This document shows, piece by piece, positions 24,873 to 33,087 of a stretch of 64,000 nucleotides of DNA. Under the pieces are notes generated by a model. That model was not told the origin of the DNA. It searched no databases and saw only the letters and a program-made list of their open reading frames with translations. Source of the stretch: an uncultured Bacteroidales bacterium (lineage in GTDB: Bacteria; Bacteroidota; Bacteroidia; Bacteroidales; Bacteroidaceae); contig CACYQI010000016.1 in assembly GCA_902776455.1 (NCBI GenBank), positions 1-64,000 of the forward strand, written 5' to 3'. How positions within the stretch are numbered: position 1 is the first letter of the stretch; every line of letters starts with the position of its first letter. Both the position numbers and the translations under genes were made by a program.

Positions 24873-25385
24873 TCAACTTTTTAACTTTTTAACTTTCTTT
24901 CTTGCCTCCTGCCTGTTCTTGGCTTGGCACTTGCGGCACAGTCCGTGCATATAGACAAGTTTGTCCTCGATGTTGAAGTAGCGGACATGCAGGTTCTGCA
25001 GGGCAAGCCTTGCCGTGCTGGTCGATACCTTGGTGATGGTGTTGCACTGTCGGCAGATGACGTATGCCTTCGGGCTGCTGTCGGTGCGCATCTCGTAGTG
25101 CGCGGCTGTGGCGAGCGAATGCTTGATGACCAGTCCAGCCTCGCAGAACAGCTCCATCGTGTTGAAGAGCGTGGCACGGCTCACCTGGAACTGCGCATGT
25201 TCGTTCATCAGGTGCATGAGGTCGTCGATGGTGAAGATGCCGCCTGCCAGTCCTGCCACCCGCAGAATCTCGTAGCGTTCGGGAGTCTTGCGCATGGCTT
25301 TCTCTTCCATAAAGCGCGTCAGACGGTCGCGCATGGAGCAGGTGGGCTGGGCTTGTCGTGCTGCCTGTTCTTGCTTCTTGTCCAT
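24873..25385 (-). CDS. Fur-family transcriptional regulator
   Basis: DNA-binding metalloregulator of about 170 residues. The winged-helix domain has KTPERYEILRVAGLAGGIFT, then VSRATLFNTMELFCEAGLV. The dimerisation domain has a zinc-site pair ICRQCNTIT and a second pair LCRKCQAKN. The C-terminus is Lys-rich. The regulated metal (iron, zinc, manganese or peroxide sensing) cannot be told. The promoter box at 25395-25402 lies inside the codons of the upstream possible starts, so the ATG at 25385 is preferred. This leaves a leader of only a few bases, so the mRNA may be nearly leaderless. Confidence 0.9.
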   Translation of the reverse strand: MDKKQEQAARQAQPTCSMRDRLTRFMEEKAMRKTPERYEILRVAGLAGGIFTIDDLMHLMNEHAQFQVSRATLFNTMELFCEAGLVIKHSLATAAHYEMRTDSSPKAYVICRQCNTITKVSTSTARLALQNLHVRYFNIEDKLVYMHGLCRKCQAKNRQEARKKVKKLKS

Positions 25386-25394
25386 AACCATGTG

Positions 25395-25402
25395 CAAAGG
25401 TA
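25395..25402 (-). promoter_or_regulatory. -7 promoter box TACCTTTG of the fur-like gene
   Basis: Matches TAnnTTTG and ends 10 nt before the ATG at 25385. Confidence 0.6.
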
Positions 25403-25454
25403 CGAAAAAAGTTGAAAAGAAGAAAAGGTGAAAAGGTGAAAAAGGGCTAATCTT

Positions 25455-27989
25455 TTACTTTTTCACCTTTTTTATCTTCTCTTCAAGTGCTTGAATGGCT
25501 TTCCTCAGGTGCAGATGGGCCTCGGGTAGCATCTTTGCCGTGCATGCTCCGATGCTTTGCCGTTCAGCTTCACTTAGTTCAGTTCCCTTGAGGAGCAAGT
25601 GCCTTAGGCCCAGGCAGGCGCAAGTGGCAGGCAGGGGCTTTCCGGCTTCGAGCCAGTCAAGGCACAGTGCCTTTGCATCGCTTGTTCTTGGCAGAAGCAT
25701 CATCGCCATGACTTGTGCCTCCTCGGCGGTCAGCATTGTCTCTGCCCAAGTATCGGCCATTCCTCTCGTAAAAGCGTCGGGAGGCATGAGCATGATGGCA
25801 AGCAGACGTGTCTCGCGGATGCTTTGGTTCCAGAGCCGACAGGCAAGGGCGGCGTCGCAAGGAAACTCCTCTGCAATGCTCTGAAGCCGTGGAAGTTCGA
25901 CGCCGAAGATAACGTGGAAGGGCATTCCAGCCTCTCTCATCCTTGCCGAAAGGATGCCGTTCATGCTTGCACGCAGTTCCTTCTTGATGTCAGCCTCCGC
26001 CTCCTTTAAGGAAGGAAGGCCAGTTGCCGCCCGTGTTCCCTTCTGTCCGGGCGATTCTTTCTTAGGCCAACTGTAATCCCGACTGTAGCGAAGCATCTGC
26101 TCGTCGTATGCCTCGTCGAATGCGATGCTTACGTCGATGATGTTCCCCTCGGTGTCGCGGACGAGTTCGTACCTCGGATTGATGAACCCTTTATAGGGCG
26201 CCAAGTTGAGTTTACGGTAGCGTTCGCGAATCTCGTGGTGCAGAGCGGCATCAAGCCGGATGCCGTATCGTTCCACAAGTTGTCGGGCGGCTTCGTAGTC
26301 GCCCTCGCTCTTGATGCGCTGCACCTCGGCAAGAAGTCTGCCGAAAGCCTTGCGGAGCAGCGTGTAGTCGCTGACTTTGACGTAGTGCTTACCTTCTCTC
26401 TCCACGATTTCCACCGCTTCGGGATAGTTGGCGAGCGTCCATTGGCTGATGAGCGCCCTGTTCCGCATGTGAGCTTCTTCCAGCTGGCTTCCCTCTTCGA
26501 TGCGCACCATCTGCGTCAGCAATCCGTTCATCAAGTAGCTGTAGTACTGCGACTTGTATGCTTCACCATCAGGCACCAGCCCAAGCTCGATGAGCTTCGG
26601 GTCGGCAATATAGTAAAGGCCGAAGAGGTCGGCGCGTGCCTCTTCGAGTGTGCTTCCGTAGGAACGGAGGGCATCGGCATCAACGTCGGGAAGCAGTTGC
26701 CCGCTTCCGTGACCAAGACACTCGTGGAGGTCGGTGTGCAGGTCGTCGCAGTTGTCGCCATATTGCTCAAGCAGATGGCGAGTTTCTTCGTCGATGACGA
26801 ACTCTTCCCGCATGCCGCTTCCTTTGGCAGCGATGTTGTAAGCGCGGGTCAAGTTGCTTATCGTCACACTCTTACTGCCGTACTCTTCCCTTATCCAGTT
26901 GCTGTTGGGCAGGTTTATCCCGATGGCACTGCTGGGGTAGAGGTCGCCGCCAAGGATGGCTGCGCTGATAACCTTTGCGCTGACACCACGGCACTCCTTC
27001 TTCTTGAAGCGCGGGTCAACAGGCGAGTGACTCTCAAACCACTGGGCGTTGTCGCTCAATGTCTTGGCTCTGCGGCTTGCTTCGCGGTCGATGATGTTGA
27101 CGTAGCCTTCCCAACTTGCCTTCAGACCGAGCGGGTCGCCATAGACTTCGGTGAAGCCATTGGTGAAGTCTATCTCGCCTTCCGTCTCTCCCACCCAAAG
27201 AATGGCGTACTCGTCGAAGGTCTTGAGGTTGCCTGTCCTGTAGAACTCAATGAGTTTGTCGATGACGGCCTTCTGCTTGTCGTTCTCCGCATACTTGCCT
27301 GCCTCTGCAAGCTTGTGGCAGATGCGGTCGATGGTCTTGCCATAAAGTCCGCCGCTTCGCCATACATTCTCGAAGAGCGAACCGTCGGCATTCCGCTCGA
27401 GGCGGCTGTTCAGTCCGAGCATTGGCGGACGCTTCGGGTCGGCCTTCTGCTTCAGGTCGGCATAGAAAGCTTCTGCTTCTGCTTGTGTGATGCCTTCTGC
27501 ATAATAATTGCACGCCGACGTGAGCAACAGATCGTCGCCGTCGGCTTGGTTCACCCGTTTGGGCAATACTTGCGGATTGAAGATGATTTCGGCCAGCTCG
27601 TCTTGGCTCAAAGGGAGAGAACTGGCGTCCAGCTTGCCGACCTCCTTCAAGAAGAAGTCGCGGCTGAAACCGGGTTCGAACTTCTGATAGCTATAGTGAT
27701 GGTGGATGCCGTTAGCGAACCAGACTCGTTTGATATAGACAACGAAAGCTTGCCAGTCTGCATCGTCCCTCGGGCCGTTGTAGTGGGTATAGATAGCTTC
27801 CAGTACTTGCCGCAAGCCGAGACCGTAGCGGCAGTTCTGGTCCCACAATATGTCGCGTCCCATCAAGGCAGCTTCTGCCAGATAATAGACCAGCAGCTTC
27901 TGGCGAAGCGGCAGGAGGCTGAAGCCGGGCACGTCATAGTGCAAGAGCTGAATGTCGGCAAAGCGCTCGTTCAAAGAACATTCATTCAT
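25455..27989 (-). CDS. M49 dipeptidyl peptidase III with AlkD-like C-terminal domain
   Basis: Zinc peptidase that removes dipeptides from the N-terminus of short peptides. There is no signal peptide, so it is likely cytosolic. The M49 zinc motif is HECLGH (residues 422-427) with a second motif EEARAD (449-454). After about residue 690 there is a helical-repeat region (CRLWNQSIRETRLLAIMLM, TWAETMLTAEEAQVMAMMLL). This resembles the ARM/AlkD-like domain known on Porphyromonas gingivalis DPP III and accounts for the 844-residue length. The start ATG directly abuts the stop of the AraC-type gene, so the two are one operon. A GC-rich repeat trace (near 25990-26030) encodes part of the linker. Confidence 0.9.
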   Translation of the reverse strand: MNECSLNERFADIQLLHYDVPGFSLLPLRQKLLVYYLAEAALMGRDILWDQNCRYGLGLRQVLEAIYTHYNGPRDDADWQAFVVYIKRVWFANGIHHHYSYQKFEPGFSRDFFLKEVGKLDASSLPLSQDELAEIIFNPQVLPKRVNQADGDDLLLTSACNYYAEGITQAEAEAFYADLKQKADPKRPPMLGLNSRLERNADGSLFENVWRSGGLYGKTIDRICHKLAEAGKYAENDKQKAVIDKLIEFYRTGNLKTFDEYAILWVGETEGEIDFTNGFTEVYGDPLGLKASWEGYVNIIDREASRRAKTLSDNAQWFESHSPVDPRFKKKECRGVSAKVISAAILGGDLYPSSAIGINLPNSNWIREEYGSKSVTISNLTRAYNIAAKGSGMREEFVIDEETRHLLEQYGDNCDDLHTDLHECLGHGSGQLLPDVDADALRSYGSTLEEARADLFGLYYIADPKLIELGLVPDGEAYKSQYYSYLMNGLLTQMVRIEEGSQLEEAHMRNRALISQWTLANYPEAVEIVEREGKHYVKVSDYTLLRKAFGRLLAEVQRIKSEGDYEAARQLVERYGIRLDAALHHEIRERYRKLNLAPYKGFINPRYELVRDTEGNIIDVSIAFDEAYDEQMLRYSRDYSWPKKESPGQKGTRAATGLPSLKEAEADIKKELRASMNGILSARMREAGMPFHVIFGVELPRLQSIAEEFPCDAALACRLWNQSIRETRLLAIMLMPPDAFTRGMADTWAETMLTAEEAQVMAMMLLPRTSDAKALCLDWLEAGKPLPATCACLGLRHLLLKGTELSEAERQSIGACTAKMLPEAHLHLRKAIQALEEKIKKVKK

Positions 27990-28466
27990 CTAACGCTTCT
28001 TTGCAGGCTTTCCTTTTCTTTTGGCAGGCTTTTTGTTCTTTTCCTTTGATGGGCCGTACATGATCCGATATTCTTTAGGCGTCATTCCGCACTGGCGGAA
28101 GAAGGTGGCATAGAAGCTTTGCCGTGTGGAGAAGCCTACGTTGATAGCAATGTCCTCCATGGTCATGTCGCGAAACTCGCGTTCTTGGAGCATGTACTTC
28201 GCTTCGTGCACTCGCATGTTGCCCACCAGCTGCGAGTAGTTCTGCTGGAAGCGCAGGCTGATGACGGCACTGGCTTGCCGCATGTTGATGCCGATGTCGT
28301 CTGCGAGGCGTTTGGCAGAGTATTGTGGGTCGCGGTAATTCCCTTCTACCATCAGCTTCTGAATGATTTTTCGCGCAACGTCCTCTACGAAACTTGGTGC
28401 AACAGAACGTCTGTAGGAAAGGGTTGTTACTTTCTCTTTCTTCTCGATGATGTTGTACTTGGTCAT
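27990..28466 (-). CDS. AraC-type HTH transcriptional regulator
   Basis: A 158-residue protein with a C-terminal AraC/XylS double helix-turn-helix: SAKRLADDIGINMRQASAVI, then MTMEDIAINVGFSTRQSFYA and FRQCGMTPKEYR. The N-terminal 45 residues show no sensor domain. The tail KEKNKKPAKRKGKPAKKR is strongly basic and may add non-specific DNA binding. The stop codon touches the start of the M49 peptidase gene, so the regulator may control that peptidase. Inducer and sites are unknown. The upstream leader is AT-rich (AATTATATATATAATATG). Confidence 0.88.
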   Translation of the reverse strand: MTKYNIIEKKEKVTTLSYRRSVAPSFVEDVARKIIQKLMVEGNYRDPQYSAKRLADDIGINMRQASAVISLRFQQNYSQLVGNMRVHEAKYMLQEREFRDMTMEDIAINVGFSTRQSFYATFFRQCGMTPKEYRIMYGPSKEKNKKPAKRKGKPAKKR

Positions 28467-28497
28467 AGCTTTAATTATATATATAATATGTATGTTT

Positions 28498-29262
28498 TCA
28501 CTTCTTGTTGCCCAATGTCTTGATGAGTATATCAGGGTCGTTGGTCGTGATGATGTCGATGCCTTTCATGGCACCGAAGCGACGCAACTCCTCTTCGCCA
28601 TCAACAGTCCAGACGTTGACTTCCAGTCCGAGCTTCTTTGCTTCGAGCGGCCATTCGGGATGCTTGTCGAAGGTGGCGGCGCTGTAGTCGATGCCTGTCA
28701 GCCCCATCTCTTTGACCTGCAGGGGCGTAAGGTCGCCGTTCAGGTAGGCCACTTTAGCTTCGGGAGCCAGTTCGTGGAGCCGTTTGCAGGCATCCTTGCT
28801 GAAGGATATGTAGTCGGTCCGTGAGGCCAGTCCCATCGTCTCCACCAGTTCTACGGCCAGCTCCGAGATGGAGGCGTCTCGTTTAGCATTCCGATGCGGT
28901 TTCACTTCCAGTATCAGTCGGCAGAGCGGCCATCGCGTTGCTTCGTGCAGGTATTGCTGTAGGGTAGGGATAAACTCGCCGTTCTGTAGGCGATGGTTCA
29001 TCAGCGTCGCGAAGGTTGTGTCCTCGATGCGGATGCCGTCGATGGTGGCGTCGTGAAAGACGACGGGCACGCCGTCGGCCGTCAACCAGACATCGAACTC
29101 GCTGCCCCAGCAGCCGGCCTGTGCTGCCTTCTGGAGCGAGGTGATGGAGTTCTGCGCACTGCCTTCTGTGCGCCAGTAGCCGCGATGCGCCACCACGAGA
29201 GGCTGGCCGCTCGTGATGAGGCTGCAGAAAGCAAGCAGAACTGAAGCGAGGAACATGCGCAT
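28498..29262 (-). CDS. Exported glycerophosphodiester phosphodiesterase family protein
   Basis: A TIM-barrel esterase that splits glycerophosphodiesters into glycerol-3-phosphate and alcohol. The signal peptide is MRMFLASVLLAFCSLITSG. Catalytic residues are seen in VVAHRGYW (His-Arg), the acidic pair GSEFDVWLT (Glu, Asp) and VVFHDAT (His). ILEVKPH supplies the third acidic ligand, and VNVWTVDGEEEL is the usual C-terminal signature. The 254-residue size is normal. It has its own promoter box at 29288 and lies 31 bp upstream of the AraC gene, so a three-gene run is possible. Confidence 0.93.
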   Translation of the reverse strand: MRMFLASVLLAFCSLITSGQPLVVAHRGYWRTEGSAQNSITSLQKAAQAGCWGSEFDVWLTADGVPVVFHDATIDGIRIEDTTFATLMNHRLQNGEFIPTLQQYLHEATRWPLCRLILEVKPHRNAKRDASISELAVELVETMGLASRTDYISFSKDACKRLHELAPEAKVAYLNGDLTPLQVKEMGLTGIDYSAATFDKHPEWPLEAKKLGLEVNVWTVDGEEELRRFGAMKGIDIITTNDPDILIKTLGNKK

Positions 29263-29287
29263 AGGCCAATTGTTTGTTATTCCTTTG

Positions 29288-29295
29288 CAAAGATA
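29288..29295 (-). promoter_or_regulatory. -7 promoter box TATCTTTG of the GDPD gene
   Basis: Matches TAnnTTTG, 25 nt before the ATG. Confidence 0.55.
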
Positions 29296-29527
29296 TGAAA
29301 TTATATTGATAAAAAAACTTTTCGATGTAAAAAACTACGTCTTTGTGAAATAAATGTGTAAAGTATAGCAATCTAAGGGAGCAAAAGTGATTTCAATACG
29401 TATTTTGATGCCCCAAATGCAGGCAAAAAGCATGAGTCGACCATCTTTGCATGCTTATAGTCGTTAAATAAATATAAGAAAAGCACTTTCTCCCTGCTTT
29501 TTTATGAGGAAATAGGGAAAAAAGCCG

Positions 29528-29535
29528 TACCTTTG
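29528..29535 (+). promoter_or_regulatory. -7 promoter box TACCTTTG of the GH92 gene
   Basis: Matches TAnnTTTG. The long leader that follows (about 240 nt) contains the foldback at 29547-29675. Nothing else is seen between 29296 and 29527. Confidence 0.55.
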
Positions 29536-29546
29536 TCGAAGTCCTA

Positions 29547-29675
29547 GACTCAGCCCAGCCCCCTCTCCAAACCTCTCCCCCGAGGAGGAGAGGCTTTCGC
29601 GGCGAAACTTCCCTCTCCTCGGAGAGGGGCTGGGGGTGAGGCTAGGGTTTGGAGAGGGGGCTGGGGCTGAAGTCT
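29547..29675. repeat. Long GC-rich foldback in the GH92 leader
   Basis: CAGCCCAGCCCCCTCTCCAA at the left is complementary to TTGGAGAGGGGGCTGGGGCT at the right. An inner CTCTCCCCCGAGGAGGAGAG hairpin and a CCTCTCCTCGGAGAGG hairpin lie between them. The transcript would carry a very stable stem before the start codon. Confidence 0.75.
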
Positions 29676-29779
29676 AAAACTACGTTAAACAAAATCATTC
29701 AACTCAACTTTCGCATGTGATGGAGATAATTCTTCTATCTACATGGCAAGCGGAGCTTGCGAAACTTAAATCATTCAAG

Positions 29780-32023
29780 ATGAGAAACTTCCTTTTTGTC
29801 AGCATTGTAATGTGCGGGCTTTGCCGCTCGGTCGTCTTCGCTCAGAGCGTGACGCAGTATGTCAACCCCTTCATGGGCACCACGACGCTGTGGACGCCCG
29901 AGGACCTCGGGTACATCCGAACCGTGGAGAAGCGTCCTTGGGGTGCTGAGACATTCCCCGGAGCCGCTCTGCCCAATGCGATGGTGCAGTTGACGCCCGT
30001 CACGATGTACCGCAGCGGCTCGGGCTATCAGTACGAGGACAACATGATCTACGGCTTTGCCCACACCAGCAAGGGACATTGGAACCTGCTGCACGTGCCC
30101 ATCCTGCCTGTCACGAAAGAGGGTGGGGCCACGCCTGCCAGCTACCGCTCGCTGTTCCGACATACGGAAGAAGAGGCGCATCCTGGTTACTATCGCGTCT
30201 TTCTCGACAGATACAGGGTGAATGTGGAACTGACCTCCACGCTTCGTTGCGGCTACCATCGCTACACCTATCCCCAAGGGACTCACCGACAAATCCTCAT
30301 CGACATTGCCCGCTCAAATAATCAGCCTCGCCGATGGGAGCTCAAGCAGTCCTCTGCCCGCAGCTTCGAAGGGTTCCAGGACGGTGAAGGGCGCATCTAC
30401 TTCTATGCTGAGTTGTCGGAGGACATCGATAGCGTTAAGGAAGTAGGCAACGCTTGGAACCGAGAGCAAGGAGAAAGGAACCGAGAGCAAGGAGCGAGGA
30501 ACAGGGAACAGGGAGGCCGGAACATGCAGTGGTCGCTCCCCATTGGCATGATTACCCTCAAGGAACCGCAGGCCAACCGTCCGCTCGAGCTGAAGATAGG
30601 TTTTTCTTTTGTCAGCATAGAGAATGCCAAGGAGAACCTCGAGGCTGAACTTAGGGGCAAGAGCTTCGACCAAGTTCGCCGCGAGGCCGATGCCACATGG
30701 AACGATGTGCTGGGCCATATCCGTGTGGAAGGCGGCACCGAGGCCGAGCACACGATGCTCTACTCCACGCTCTATCGCGTCTTCCTCTTCCCGCATCTCC
30801 GCACCGACGTGAACGGCGAACACCGCAACGACGCAGGCCAAGTGGTGAAGACCGACTATCGCTTCTACACCAATCCCTCCTTCTGGGACACCTATCGCAA
30901 CAAGCTTATCCTCTTGGGGATGATAACGCCCGACGTAGCAACGGACATCATCCGCTCCTGCATCGAGAGGGGCGAGGTGCGGGGCGGCTACATGCCGTCC
31001 TTCTTCCACGGCGACCATGCCTCGACATTCGTGGCCGGTTCGTGGCTGCGAGGCATTCGCGACTTCGACCTCAAGCGTGCCTATGCCCTTATGCTCAAGA
31101 ACGCCACCGTGCCCGGACGCGGCGGACGACCCTATCTCGACGAGTATCTGGAGCGCGGATGGATTTCGGAGAAGGACACGGTGAACGTGCCTACGGACGA
31201 CGAGTACAAAGGCTCCGTGACGAAGACCGTGGAGTATGCCTACGATGACTACGCCACGGCCCTCGTCGCCCGCGAGCTGAAGGACAAGAAGAACGAGAAG
31301 ATGCTGCTCCGGCACGCGCAGAACTACAAGACGCTCTTCGACCCCTCCACGGGCTTCTGGCGCGGCAAAGTCATTCGCGACGGCAAGGCGCTATGGATAG
31401 AAGACTTCCGTCCCAACTATCCCTACTACCAGTATATGTACCGCGAGGCTGATGCCTGGAACTCGCTCTTCTTCGCTCCGCACGACCCGATGGGCATGGT
31501 GGCGCTCTATCCCTCGAAGGAAGCCGTGGAGCAGAAGCTCGACTCCCTCTTCACCGTTCCTTGTGGAGGCTACGAAGCCTGGAACCTTACCGGCTATCTC
31601 GGCACGTATTGCCACGGCAACCAGCCCGGCCACAGCATCCCCTACACCTACTATTTCATAGGGAAGCAAGAGAAGGCTCAGCACGTGCTCAACACCCTCA
31701 TGCACAAGTACTACGGCATGGGTGCGGAAGGCCTTGCTTATGCCGGAATGGACGATGCAGGCGAAATGTCGGCTTGGTACGCGCTGAACGCCATCGGCAT
31801 CTACACCTATTCGCCAGCCGACCCCGAGTACATCGTTACCGTGCCGCTTTTCAGCCGCGTTCACTTCGCTTTGGGTAGCGGCAAGAGCTTCAACATTGTC
31901 CGCGAAGGCGAAGGCGAGCGCATAGAGTCCATCACCGTTGATGGAGAACCGCTCGAAGGCTGGTTCGTCCGCCACGACGACCTCGCCGCAGGCAAAGAAC
32001 TGCGCATCAAAGTGAAAAAGTAG
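29780..32023 (+). CDS. GH92 family alpha-mannosidase, secreted
   Basis: Calcium-dependent exo-alpha-mannosidase of the Bacteroidetes GH92 family, acting on N-glycan or other mannosides. A signal peptide starts MRNFLFVSIVMCGLCRSVVF, so the ATG at 29780 is preferred over the one at 29717. Hallmarks are YVNPFMGTTT, GYQYEDNMIYGFAHTS, the C-terminal domain with HGNQPGHSIPYTYYF (family consensus GNEP-H-IPY) and the catalytic-region DDAGEMSAWYALNAIGIY. Residues about 226-247 read NREQGER, NREQGAR, NREQGGR, a perfect seven-residue period made by an in-frame heptad repeat at 30457-30522. Length (748 residues) is normal. Confidence 0.92.
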   Translation: MRNFLFVSIVMCGLCRSVVFAQSVTQYVNPFMGTTTLWTPEDLGYIRTVEKRPWGAETFPGAALPNAMVQLTPVTMYRSGSGYQYEDNMIYGFAHTSKGHWNLLHVPILPVTKEGGATPASYRSLFRHTEEEAHPGYYRVFLDRYRVNVELTSTLRCGYHRYTYPQGTHRQILIDIARSNNQPRRWELKQSSARSFEGFQDGEGRIYFYAELSEDIDSVKEVGNAWNREQGERNREQGARNREQGGRNMQWSLPIGMITLKEPQANRPLELKIGFSFVSIENAKENLEAELRGKSFDQVRREADATWNDVLGHIRVEGGTEAEHTMLYSTLYRVFLFPHLRTDVNGEHRNDAGQVVKTDYRFYTNPSFWDTYRNKLILLGMITPDVATDIIRSCIERGEVRGGYMPSFFHGDHASTFVAGSWLRGIRDFDLKRAYALMLKNATVPGRGGRPYLDEYLERGWISEKDTVNVPTDDEYKGSVTKTVEYAYDDYATALVARELKDKKNEKMLLRHAQNYKTLFDPSTGFWRGKVIRDGKALWIEDFRPNYPYYQYMYREADAWNSLFFAPHDPMGMVALYPSKEAVEQKLDSLFTVPCGGYEAWNLTGYLGTYCHGNQPGHSIPYTYYFIGKQEKAQHVLNTLMHKYYGMGAEGLAYAGMDDAGEMSAWYALNAIGIYTYSPADPEYIVTVPLFSRVHFALGSGKSFNIVREGEGERIESITVDGEPLEGWFVRHDDLAAGKELRIKVKK
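30457..30522. repeat. In-frame heptad repeat inside the GH92 gene
   Basis: AACCGAGAGCAAGGAG and variants repeat every 21 nt (three heptads), encoding a seven-residue period in the mannosidase. Confidence 0.78.
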
Positions 32024-32030
32024 GGGAGCC

Positions 32031-32165
32031 TCTCCTGAATCCCCAGACCCTCTCCAAACCTCCCCCTCTAAGGGGAGGGGAATTGCTGGCGTAGCTTTTC
32101 TGTGATTTCCGTGATTTCCGTGTGAGATAGACCCCACCCCTAACCCCTCCCCTTAATGGGAGGGG
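32031..32165. repeat. GC-rich palindromes downstream of GH92
   Basis: CTCTCCAAACCTCCCCCTCT with AGGGGAGGGGAATTGCTGGC, and CCCCACCCCTAACCCCTCCC with GGGAGGGGAACCGCTGGC. The two copies share GCTGGCGTAG tails. Confidence 0.7.
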
Positions 32166-32247
32166 AACCGCTGGCGTAGTCTTTCGTTTTTTTAGTTGTT
32201 ATAATTTATTTCCGTGCTTTCTGCTTTCCGTGTGAGATAAGTTTGTA

Positions 32248-32575
32248 TTTGTCAGAAAATTTCGCAGTACGACGCGCTCTGACGGCCTTTTTTCGGCGCT
32301 GTGGCACTTAGTAGCCTCCGACGCGAGAAATGTGCTTAAATCGAATCGGCATTGATTGTCAACGGGTTACAAAGGGGCTTTTTAAGAAGACCTGATAAGA
32401 AAGTGTTATGTCGGCATGGTATGCTGACAAACGGAACAAAGAATGAAGTTGAAAGTTGAAAATTGAAAGGGGAAAGTTAACGTGGAGCGTTGGTCGATGC
32501 AACGTGGAGCATCGGCTTACACAACGTGCTGTGTCGGCCAGCACCTTGCGGAGAGTCGCTCGAAAGACTACTGAG
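32248..32575 (-). repeat. Composite repeat element, copy 4
   Basis: Reverse orientation: ACGGAACAAAGAATGAAGTT, AAAGTTG heptads, then the array with GTGGAG-like cores at 32482, 32504, 32526 and 32548, exactly 22 bp apart. More diverged than copies 1-3. Confidence 0.72.
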
Positions 32576-32646
32576 AGACGCATTTCCCTGTAAAGCTTTT
32601 TCGGAACCATACAACTATACATCAACATCAAACACATATATTATCT

Positions 32647-32780
32647 ATGGAAGCAGTTCTTGACAAACCGATGGTCGTAACCGACATGAAGAAACGCCTT
32701 GCAGACATTATGCTCGCCGTTTCGTGGAGAGAGTTCGCAAACACCTATTTCGAGAAGTCGTGGGTCCACATGTTGCCCCC
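32647..32780 (+). pseudogene. Truncated DUF5053-type phage-associated protein
   Basis: The first 40 residues (KPMVVTDMKKRLADIMLAVS then WREFANTYFEKS) resemble DUF5053 proteins, small helical proteins frequent in Bacteroidetes prophages. The similarity breaks after FEKS, where the family continues with a Trp-Leu-Tyr segment. The remaining open frame runs antisense through the tRNA and is not real. It lies just beyond the tRNA 3' end, the usual place for integrated elements, and looks like a remnant of one. Confidence 0.5.
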
Positions 32781-32803
32781 ACAAGCTTCACCCCCTAAAC
32801 GCT

Positions 32804-32834
32804 CGATGGGCAGCCGTTTTGCGACTGCCCATCG
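32804..32834. terminator. Hairpin downstream of tRNA-Ala
   Basis: A 10-bp stem CGATGGGCAG / CTGCCCATCG with an 11-nt loop. It starts 12 nt past the tRNA 3' end. TTTT follows on the + side, so orientation is ambiguous. Confidence 0.45.
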
Positions 32835-32845
32835 GGGTGTTTTCG

Positions 32846-32919
<74 letters not shown>

Positions 32920-33052
32920 TGCTTTTGGTTTGCGCTGCAAAATTACACACATTTTGGCGAATCTGCAAATAAATGGAGCCTTTTTTTTTGTGTTATGAGG
33001 CAAAAAACACAATTATTTGGGGCGAACCCCCCTTTTATTCATAATTATTTTA

Positions 33053-33060
33053 TACTTTTG
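33053..33060 (+). promoter_or_regulatory. -7 promoter box TACTTTTG of the M6 operon
   Basis: Matches TAnnTTTG, 28 nt before the ATG at 33088. Confidence 0.55.
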
Positions 33061-33087
33061 CGCACGAAATGTAATATACGGAATATT

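Noticed and set aside
26235..28049. 604-codon frame on the + strand opposite the M49 peptidase
   Set aside because: Shadow frame caused by codon bias. The sense protein has HECLGH and EEARAD motifs.
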